Translations under genes and position numbers: made by a program
Shown here: piece after piece, positions 56,854 through 64,000 of the stretch
Numbering within the stretch: the first letter of the stretch is position 1
How the letters are laid out: each line of letters starts with the position of its first letter
Assembly: GCA_964036045.1 (NCBI GenBank)
Contig: OZ038382.1
Span: 106,291,007 to 106,355,006 of the forward strand
DNA: 64,000 nucleotides
From: Eutreptiella sp. 'Long Island Sound 2002'
Taxonomy: Eukaryota; Euglenozoa; Euglenophyceae; Eutreptiales; Eutreptiaceae
Direction of reading: 5' to 3'
Notes under the pieces: generated by a model
What the model was told of the DNA's origin: nothing
What the model saw: only the letters and a program-made list of their open reading frames with translations
Database searches by the model: none

Positions 56854-58907
56854 ACTATCGAGGAGAACCTACAGCCGAAGAGCGAATGGCATGGATTCCA
56901 GTACGGGTTCGAAACAAAGAAGCGAAAGACGAATCTAGCCAAGCCGACAGAGTCGTGGCCCATGTCAAAGCAGGATCGAGAAGAAGTGAAGGCCCTACTC
57001 TGGACGCGCATCGATCAGATTGAGAAAGAGGAGTTGAAAGACCTCTGGAAGTGTAAGGTTTACTTGCCCGATCACGATGATGGAGCGGCAGACGAGTATT
57101 CGGAGGTCTTGAAATACACCGATCTGTGTGACCTGTTGGAAGAGTACGGGGAAACTACGGAATACTATGCCGATGAGGAACTCAACACAGGTGGCACGAA
57201 GAGATGCAAGAAGAACAAGCGCCAGAGGAAGAAAGAAAGTACCAAAAGGTGTGAACGCACTCTTGGGTTGACTGAAGTTGGGATACCCGAAGAAGTGAAA
57301 CCAGACGGTCTCCACAACCAAAAGAAGGATAAGTTCGGGCGAAGCAACCTGCAAGCGAGCGAGGACTTCATGAGCAAAGTTAAAGAACACGACGAGCGCG
57401 TGTGGAACATCTTACACAAGTACCAAGAGGTGTTCGGACCATTGCCATCACCTGGAACCTGTAAAAAGCTGGTACAGCTTGACTTGGAGCTGAAGAAAGA
57501 GCACGCCAAGGATCGAATAAGGTCGAAGCCTTATTCGTGTTCCAAAGCTGACATGGACGAGATCATGCGGCAAGTTTTGGAGTGCGTGGAGGCGGGGCTG
57601 ATCGAGGAATACAAGGAGGGAGACTACCCCAAGCATTGTTCCCCTTGTTTCCTAGTGGCGAAACCAGGGTCTACGGCGAAGAGGTTAGTTGTGGACTACC
57701 AAAAGCTCAACCGCAAGATCAAGCAGCACAGTGGGTCCCTGCCGCTTATGGAGAACACAGTGGAAAACGCAGCGGACTGCAAGTTCAAGACGAAGATGGA
57801 CAAGAGGTCAGGCTTTTGGCAAGTGGACCTGACGGAGCGCGCAAAGGACATGATGGCTTTCATCACTCCACAAGGCCGTATTTTCAAGTGGCGAGTGATG
57901 CCTTTTGGCATTAGCAACGCCCCAGCCTTGTTCCAGGAGATGAGGTCTCAAGTCCTGTGCCTCGTCAAGAAGAGACCAGCCGTTCAAGAGCTACTCACAA
58001 GAGGTGCCGTGTTGGAGGCGCACATTGACGACGTGCTGCTAGGGACCAACTCGGTCGAAGACCATTTAGTACTCTTGAGCGAGTTTTTCGAAGTCTGTCA
58101 AGAGCAACACTTGAGGATAAAGCTGGAGAAGTGCGAGTTCCTTCGAAGTGAAATGGAGTATCTGGGGTTTACGATTGCACCGGGATGGTGGAAGCCAACG
58201 GATGCAAAGTTGCGACCATTGCTCGACTTTGACCTGTCTGAAGTCAATGGAAAAGCCGAAGGTGTCAAGAAAATACGCCAGTTCGTGGGGTCGTGTAACT
58301 TTTACCGAAGACACCTGAAGAACTTCACCTTCAGTAGTGCACCCTTGACCGACCTCATCAAGAACGAGACCAAGTGGCAATGGACAGAGAAAGAGCAAGC
58401 AGCACTGGAGGACATGAAAGGAAAACTCAAGAACTGCCTGATCTTAGGCGTACCTCGGCCGGTTGGTGAGATGTTGCTGGTCACGGACGCATCGGATGTT
58501 GGAGGCGGAGGTACACTCTTCCAATGGCATGCCTGAACAAGGAATTGTGCCAAGAAGTGGACCAAAAGCTCAGGACGCTGGGCGTAAACAGAGACAGAAT
58601 GCTACGACACAAGTACAATGAAGACGAGTGGCGTTTGGTCCCGCTAGGCCACTGGAACTGGAAGTGGAATGACGCTCGGAAGAACTACCCAACCTACGAG
58701 CAGGAGATCATGAGCAGAGTCCTGTTGCTAGCAAGCCAGACTCGCATCGTGGGATCAAACCCTGTTACGTGGTTGTGTGATCAGGAACCGGCACAAGCAT
58801 TCCTACATAAGCCTCCACCCGAACAAAAGAGGATCAGGAGATGGTGGACCTTTTTATCACAACTTCGATTGGCGACCTTCCACATTCCTGGCGTGAAGAA
58901 CGAGTAG
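56854..58907 (+). pseudogene. R4 reverse transcriptase and RNase H, broken
   Basis: Continues the Gag frame after TGA 56851. RT covers about 57440-58300: SPCFLVAKPGS, LVVDYQKLN, KMDKRSGFWQVDL (motif A), MPFGISNAPALFQEM (motif B) and HIDDVLLG (motif C, first residue His not Tyr), then MEYLGFTI. The connection and RNase H begin with LLVTDASDVGGGG near 58480. At about 58520 the frame shifts by one base. RNase H continues in frame 0 (NYPTYEQEIMS, WLCDQEPAQAF) to a TAG at 58905, which falls inside the last RNase H motif (KNE-stop-CDYLSRG). The enzymes copy element RNA and remove it from hybrids. This copy is broken by the shift and the TAG. Confidence 0.92.
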
Positions 58908-60719
58908 TGCGACTACCTTTCACGAGGTTCGTTCAACGACTTGCTGGGACGAGACACGGAAGAACTTGCGAAGGAGGCTTTCGCTAAGATGGACGTGCAG
59001 TTGCACCTCTTCGCAAAGGCTACACCCTCGAAATCTACAGAATGGAAGGTCACAGACCTGTTGCCCGAGTATCCCATCCTGAAAAAGTTGAAGGAGGGAC
59101 GAAGCTTCGTAGATGACGGAGGAGTCCAATGGGCACGTACGGCAAGTCACCTGTACAGAGAAGAAGTGATATGTGTACCGTCAACACACGTGAAGTCGAT
59201 GGGGCGATGGGCACACAAGACGAACGGACATCCAGGAATGGAACGAACACGTTGGTTTTTCGAGAAGCATTTCTACACAACCCTGAGCCAAGAGCGACTG
59301 AACGAAGTCTTAAGGGAAGTTTGCACGGAATGCTCATGCTTGAAGGCCAAGCAAAGCACAAGTGCTGATCAAGGTTTAAGAGCTCACTTACCAATACCGA
59401 GAATGGTGAACAGTGTTCTGTACCTGGACTTCACGGATATGCCCAAGTATTCAGGGCACGACTTCGCCTGGCTCGTGACCTGTCGATTGAGCAGGTACAC
59501 ACGTGTGTTTCCGCTCACGAAGAGATGCGATGGAGAAACTGTCTTGAAAGAGCTGTTCGAAGGTGGGATACAAGCCTACGGGATGCCGAAACAGATACAC
59601 AGTGACAGAGACATCAGATTTACCTCAAACACTGGCTGGTACACCGGAGTCTTCAAGAACATGGGCGTCGAAGTCGACTTCGGGACGCCGAACTATAAGA
59701 GAAAGAACACGCAGTGCGAGAGGCAGATCAAAGCGTTCAAGGCGATTACAAGAATACTACTTGCCGAAGAAAGTAGCCGCAACTGGATTAACCTGGTGCC
59801 TGTAGCCGTTTACATGATGAACAATCAGATCTCAAGTCGCACCGGATATGCTCCCACCGAATTGTTTTTGGGACGTCCGGGTTTCTTTTACGAGTTCCCT
59901 ACCGCAGACGATTGCAACGTGAAGGTGAAAGGATGGCTTGAAGAGCAAAGAACCATGGCTGAGAAGGCACAAGAGCTGCTGACCAGAGTGCGTAATCGAG
60001 AACACCGTCGACAAAACAGAGGGAAATCACACGCCGAGTACAGAGAGGGAGACCTGGTACTCGTTCATCATACTCGTTTTCCTCGATGGCCACGAAACGA
60101 CTTGGATCTGCCGTACTTCCGACCGTACTTGGTGACGGAGGTTGGGCCCAGTACTGTCAAGGTTAAGGCGAGCCCAATCATGGGAGGGTTCGTAGATGTG
60201 GGTTACAACCAACTGAAAAGGTACACCGCGGTGGAAGATGACGAGTTGGAAGCATGGGAAGAACTGGCGATCGAAGCGGAAAGGTCAAAGATGGCGGCTG
60301 ACGAGGATGAAAACCGAGGAGGCGTGCAAGAAGAAGACGGGGTACAGCAGCTTCCTGAAATGGACGACGAAGAAATGAAAGAGAAGGACTGCTACACCGT
60401 GGACTCGATCCTGCAGCACAAGTACAAGCACGGATGGCGATTTCTCACACGATGGGCTGAGTACAAAGTTAGCGACAGCACGTGGGAACCCATCAGCGCA
60501 TTCGTGTTAGACAACGGTAATTTGACATACCAGTTTGTCTCTTACTGTCGGCTGCATGATCTCACTGGAATCCTGGAAACGGCAAGAAAGATGGCTCAAA
60601 GGAAGTTGGAACGAACGCTACGTCGCGAAGAGAAAAAGGAAGAGGCACGGAACCGAGTAGACGATGAGCAAGAGCCAGAGGCAGTACCAAGAAGGAGCAA
60701 AAGATTGCGAGCAAACTGA
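58908..60719 (+). CDS. R4 integrase with C-terminal chromodomain
   Basis: Open in frame 0 from the TAG at 58905 to TGA 60717. After the RNase H tail (CDYLSRGSFNDLL) comes the HHCC finger (WAHKTNGHPGMERTR to CTECSC), then the catalytic core: LYLDFTDM, QIHSDRDIRF and NTQCERQIKAF supply Asp, Asp and Glu. A basic region (FPRWPRNDLDLPYFRPYLV) follows, and a chromodomain, CYTVDSILQHKYKHGWRFLTRW-like to STWEPISAF, at about 60388-60560. The C-terminus is Arg/Glu-rich and ends RRSKRLRAN, possibly a nuclear signal. Integrase inserts cDNA, and chromodomains of chromoviruses guide it to chromatin. No internal break is seen. Confidence 0.93.
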   Translation, partial: CDYLSRGSFNDLLGRDTEELAKEAFAKMDVQLHLFAKATPSKSTEWKVTDLLPEYPILKKLKEGRSFVDDGGVQWARTASHLYREEVICVPSTHVKSMGRWAHKTNGHPGMERTRWFFEKHFYTTLSQERLNEVLREVCTECSCLKAKQSTSADQGLRAHLPIPRMVNSVLYLDFTDMPKYSGHDFAWLVTCRLSRYTRVFPLTKRCDGETVLKELFEGGIQAYGMPKQIHSDRDIRFTSNTGWYTGVFKNMGVEVDFGTPNYKRKNTQCERQIKAFKAITRILLAEESSRNWINLVPVAVYMMNNQISSRTGYAPTELFLGRPGFFYEFPTADDCNVKVKGWLEEQRTMAEKAQELLTRVRNREHRRQNRGKSHAEYREGDLVLVHHTRFPRWPRNDLDLPYFRPYLVTEVGPSTVKVKASPIMGGFVDVGYNQLKRYTAVEDDELEAWEELAIEAERSKMAADEDENRGGVQEEDGVQQLPEMDDEEMKEKDCYTVDSILQHKYKHGWRFLTRWAEYKVSDSTWEPISAFVLDNGNLTYQFVSYCRLHDLTGILETARKMAQRKLERTLRREEKKEEARNRVDDEQEPEAVPRRSKRLRAN

Positions 60720-61327
60720 CCTCCGTGTATAGCCATCCAAGTAAGGTACATGTTGGCGAAGAAGTGCTCGTAGGCGGTGAGGAAGACGGAGAGCAGCGCG
60801 GCGGCGACAGCAGCGGTGGCTGCACGCTGGTGCTCAGGGCCGAAGCTCTCCACTTCCACGATCACCTCTACGTCCTCAACCTCCAAGAGGAGTTCCTCCT
60901 GGGGGAGAGCCAGAGGGCCATGGCGAGGAGGGATTACCCACTCCTCGGGCACAGGAACACTGGGGCCCGGAGGGTCCCAGGTCCACACCCAGTGGACCCC
61001 AGCAGGGGTGAGCCGGGGGGCGCGCCGCATGGAGCGGCGGGGCACGCCTGGAAGCGTGGCGCCTCCTGATCCGAACCACAGGGCAGGAGTTGCAGTTGGA
61101 GTCTGCAAGATCCAGGCCCCATGGAACGGAACCCACGTCGGCGTGGTCAACCCAGCCGGCCCTCGGTGCTCATAAGCCGTGTTGGCGTACGACGGCAGCG
61201 ACGGAGGCAGGTTGCTGGGGAGACGTGGGGTTTGGGGGGGGACTGGCACAGGCACTGCAAAAGCAGCAGCTGGCGCAGTCGCTGGAGGAGAGGCCCAACG
61301 GCGGGGCACACTCTTCTTTCTAACCAT
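60596..61327 (-). CDS. Antisense ORF between R4 pol and 3' LTR, unknown
   Basis: A 243-codon minus-strand frame with ATG at 61327 (MVRKKSVPRRW), ending at 60596 inside the 3' end of pol. The N-terminal half is Pro/Ala/Thr-rich; a hydrophobic stretch AAVAAALLSVFLTAYEHFF near residue 180 could be a membrane helix. I recognise no domain. Some plant LTR elements carry antisense genes at this place, so a real gene is possible; a chance GC-rich frame is equally plausible. Confidence 0.35.
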   Translation of the reverse strand: MVRKKSVPRRWASPPATAPAAAFAVPVPVPPQTPRLPSNLPPSLPSYANTAYEHRGPAGLTTPTWVPFHGAWILQTPTATPALWFGSGGATLPGVPRRSMRRAPRLTPAGVHWVWTWDPPGPSVPVPEEWVIPPRHGPLALPQEELLLEVEDVEVIVEVESFGPEHQRAATAAVAAALLSVFLTAYEHFFANMYLTWMAIHGGQFARNLLLLLGTASGSCSSSTRFRASSFFSSRRSVRSNFL

Positions 61328-62263
61328 ACTGCTGACAAGAAAAAGAATAAAAAAAGGGACGAAAGGAACAAGTTATGCAAGCTGAAGGGAGTGGTCTGAC
61401 AGATTGGAACAAGTCCGGCCGATATCTGAAGCGCGCACGTGCGCTTTGTCTGAGACCAGGGGGAAAAGCAAGAAGACCTAAAAAGAGTGCCCGACTTGAA
61501 AACTCTGCTGTTTGTTGACTGTTGAACCACACACTGTTTGTTTGCAATAGTCCAGAGAGAGTTAGGAATAGGTGGAGTGTGACTGACTGTACACTGCTGA
61601 CTGAAAACACTGTTGCGCCTGAGTGTAGTAGATACTGGAAGGATAGTTGATTTTGAGACCCTAAGGTTAGGTTTGTATGGCACTGCCCGCACTGGAGTCG
61701 GTACCCCAGCAAATCTGCGCGTTCGTCAACCTGCACAATCACTATATCAGACGGATGCAATATCGTCGACGCGCTGGGCCAAAATGAAGTAAATCGAACT
61801 TGTGAGTCGACTGAACGAACGGCCGAAGCATCAAAGGGGGACTATGAAGACTGAAGTCAATGGGAGACTATGACAACTGCGAAGCCTCCAGGAAGATGAG
61901 TACTGCAGACTGAGGCCCTTCAAAAAGATGCGATCTGCGTGAGAACGACAACCGTCCTGCGTCGTCCCCAACGCGCAAATTGGAGGATGAGCAAGGAGTA
62001 CAACATGATCAAGCCAAAGTGCAGAAGAGAATGAGGACAGCGCTAACGCGTCTGAAAGGAATTCGAGTACAACGCGTAGCTGTGGACCTCAAGCAGGGCA
62101 GCGTCGAAGTTTTGAAGAGCGACAGCGACCTGGTGGGAGTCTGACGGATTGTAGGAGTTTGGAGTCGTCAACAACGGCAAGATCGGCGCCAATCACGACA
62201 CCGCAGCGTGGATGAGCGCCGAAGACGCGACGAAGTACGCCCGCGTGGTCTTCGACGAGGGGG
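60720..62263 (+). other. R4 3' internal region with polypurine tract
   Basis: About 1.5 kb between integrase and 3' LTR with no sense gene seen. The purine run GAGGGGG (62257-62263) directly before the LTR is the likely polypurine tract. Confidence 0.7.
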
Positions 62264-62803
62264 AGTGAAGTGGATCCACAATCCTAAGCACCACAGGTGA
62301 AAAAGGTTTTGACAGATCGACACATTGATGTCATTTTACTGGCATGCATGTCATTTGCTGATGCATGATGATCATGATTTAGATGGTCGTGGATGCATGA
62401 TGATCATGATTTGGATGGTCATTTATACTGATTTTGTATCATTGCAACCCTGTGTCTCTAAGGCTATTGGAGTCACTTTTACTACTATTTAACACAGTTT
62501 CGTGCTATGCGCCCCTCTTTGAGTGGGAGCCTTTGTGGGCTATGGGCGCTATTCATTCTTTTGCTCTTGGTAGGAAATACCCATGGTGGTCACATGTACA
62601 CAACACAAATAACAAGCAAAGGGCAATAGAGAAAGCAAACAAGCAAAGCGTTGTAAAGTAAACGAAGTGAATGGGAAACTGCGAGTGTAAATAAGTCAGT
62701 GGTTTGTCACATACTCTGTGTTTGTACATCCTCAGTGTGATACAATGAATGAGTCCAAGGTGCAGTGCTTTCTAAGGGGTGCTGGTTGGAGCCTAAATCT
62801 TAG
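62264..62803 (+). repeat. R4 3' LTR, 540 bp
   Basis: Matches 52645-53184 with about eight substitutions and no length change. Confidence 0.95.
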
Positions 62804-62809
62804 TTCAAT
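62804..62809 (+). repeat. Target-site duplication TTCAAT, right flank of R4
   Basis: Second copy of 52639-52644. Confidence 0.85.
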
Positions 62810-64000
62810 CCTTGCCTGAGGCTGATAAGCTGCACTGGGTTGATTTTCAGGGATTACAGGACTCAGCCAGTGACGTCATATCAGAGAGTGACGATTCTGA
62901 AGACAATGCTCTTACTGATGAGTATATGTCTGATAGTAACACTGAGCATGGTATTCAGGTAGTGAGTGATGATCCTGGTACTAGTATTTTTAGTGTAGTA
63001 CAGGCAGATATGGAATATGAGGACTGTCAGCATCTGTGTGAAGCACTAATCACTGAATTTAGGGAGCAGGTCTTTACCAGAAAAACTTTCACGCATTTTG
63101 ACAATGACAAAAGGGGTCCTCATGCTAAGGTAAAGCTTGAGTTGATACCCAATGCAGTTCCTTTTAGTTGTAAAGCCATACGTACAGTAGGTGTGCGTGA
63201 ACAGGTTCTGTACGATAAAATTAAGGGTTTTGAGGAACAGGGTTTCATACGTAAGTGTCGAGGTAGTACAGAGTGGGTATCGCGGGCTTTTTTAGTCCCC
63301 AAACCCAATGGCAAATGGCGACTGGTCATCGATTTTCGGTATTTAAATACCCAGCTTAAAGGGTTAAATTTTGCTTTACCGGTAATTGAAGACCAGCTCG
63401 CCCGCCAAGAGGCTAACAGTGTTTTTTCGTTGGTGGACTTCGAAGACGGATTCCACCAGATGCACCTGGAGGAATCCAGTCGTTCCTTGACCGCATTCAT
63501 CACGCCTTTCGGCGTGTATGAATGGAAGGTGCTGCCCATGGGGGTTAAGGTGGGCCCGCAGGTTTTTCAACGACTGGTTGCGTGGGTTGTACGTAACTGC
63601 CCTACTAGTGGGCCGTATATTGATGATGTCTTGACGGGTACAGGAGTGCCGCGCAACTATGCACCTTCTGATCATGGCCCTGGCAAGCCGTTTGACAGCC
63701 ATGCTTATGCAGACAAACCAGCTGATACATTTTTGAACCCCTTTTTTTCAGCGCCGCCAATTTTGCCTGATGGCACAGCAAATTCCGATATGGTCACCCC
63801 CTTTTCATATATCATTCCTTCCCACCCTTCAGATCAGGATAAGTTGTACTATCATTATCTTTGTATGCGTGAGCTGTTTCATGCATTTGCATCTGTCGAC
63901 CTCACGGTCAAGCCTGAAAAGTGTTTTTTGTTGCGTCGTCAAGTACAGTATGTAGGGCATGTACTTTGTAACGGTAAACGCTTCCCTAACCCGAGTAAAA
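62806..64000 (+). CDS. R1 reverse transcriptase, 3' partial, with insert after YIDD
   Basis: The frame from 62806 is open to the end of the window (398 codons). An acidic spacer (SESDDSEDN) leads to RT: FSCKAIRTVGVREQVLYDKI, VSRAFLVPKPNGKWRLVIDF, FSLVDFEDGFHQMHL (motif A), WKVLPMGVKVGPQVFQRL (motif B) and PYIDDVL at about 63613-63633 (motif C). The next conserved block, VKPEKCFLLRRQVQYVGHVL, begins only at 63910, leaving about 60 residues more than the usual spacing. The insert is Pro/Asp/Ser-rich, like an exposed loop. No stop or shift is seen here, unlike R1 gag. The start codon is unknown; translation probably came by way of the upstream Pol frame. Confidence 0.9.

Larger units (their letters stand above)
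52645..62803 (+). mobile_element. R4: chromodomain Ty3/gypsy-type element
   Basis: Two 540-bp LTRs, a tRNA-type primer site, gag, protease, MT-like domain, RT, RNase H, integrase with chromodomain, and a polypurine tract, in that order. Flanked by TTCAAT. By eye the LTRs differ at about eight of 540 positions, so the insertion is fairly young. Even so, the coding region has four in-frame stops and one frameshift. Confidence 0.95.
13458..64000 (+). mobile_element. R1: LTR retrotransposon split into three pieces by R2/R3 and R4
   Basis: The pieces are 13458-20100 (Gag, protease, dUTPase, start of the MT-like domain), 52234-52638 (rest of the MT-like domain) and 62804-64000 (reverse transcriptase). 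Joining 20100 to 52238 after removing R2 and one ATCA copy keeps the reading frame exactly (Ala-Ile-Ile-Pro-Val-Val). Joining 52644 to 62810 after removing R4 and one TTCAAT copy links to the RT reading frame through a short spacer with a stop. The base composition is more AT-rich than R2/R3. Domain order Gag-PR-dUTPase-MT-RT is Ty3/gypsy-like with additions. LTRs were not identified. Confidence 0.88.

Noticed and set aside
13458-64000. DIRS-type elements, because of the methyltransferase-like domains
   Set aside because: R2, R3 and R4 have DDE integrases, aspartic protease motifs and LTRs with target duplications; no tyrosine recombinase was seen.

Overview
No ordinary cellular gene is visible in this window. 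It is a eukaryotic accessory region made almost entirely of retrotransposons, microsatellites and non-coding repeats. The evidence for a eukaryote is a LINE with an apurinic-type endonuclease, several Ty3/gypsy-type LTR elements (two with chromodomain integrases), large TA/CA microsatellites and a tRNA-type primer binding site. The GC-rich coding DNA and nested elements would suit a large microalgal or protist genome, but the sequence itself does not identify the species.

Layout. (1) Positions 1-8066: the 3' part of a decayed LINE on the + strand (ORF1, then endonuclease-RT-zinc knuckle ORF2), followed by about 2 kb without genes that holds a 114-bp minisatellite. (2) Positions 10122-11407: a 1.29-kb inverted repeat centred on about 321 uninterrupted TA units, then tandem and simple repeats to about 12950. 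(3) From 13458: LTR retrotransposon R1 (+), with a giant coiled-coil Gag, zinc knuckle, protease, dUTPase and a methyltransferase-like domain. R1 is cut at 20100, resumes at 52234, is cut again at 52638, and resumes at 62804 with its reverse transcriptase, which runs off the window. (4) R2 (-), 20101-52233, lies inside R1 between ATCA duplications. R3 (-), about 28573-44351, is a second copy of the same family nested inside R2. LTR pairing is shown by a 32-bp indel: the outer pair A/D lacks it and the inner pair B/C has it. (5) R4 (+), 52645-62803, is a chromodomain element with 540-bp LTRs inserted into R1 between TTCAAT duplications.

Removing R2+R3 restores the R1 reading frame exactly across the cut. 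This gives the order of events: R1 first, then R2 and R4 into R1, and R3 into R2. A later deletion removed the R2/R3 left junction.

The most interesting observation is that all three LTR families (R1, R2/R3, R4) place a similar domain between protease and reverse transcriptase. It resembles the Dam-like adenine methyltransferase region known from DIRS-type elements. The NPPF motif is intact in R4 and altered in R1 (HPPE) and R3 (HCPR). In all families gag and pol share one reading frame and are separated by stop codons, several of which lie at domain borders. Most genes are broken, so activity now is unlikely except possibly for parts of R1 and R4.
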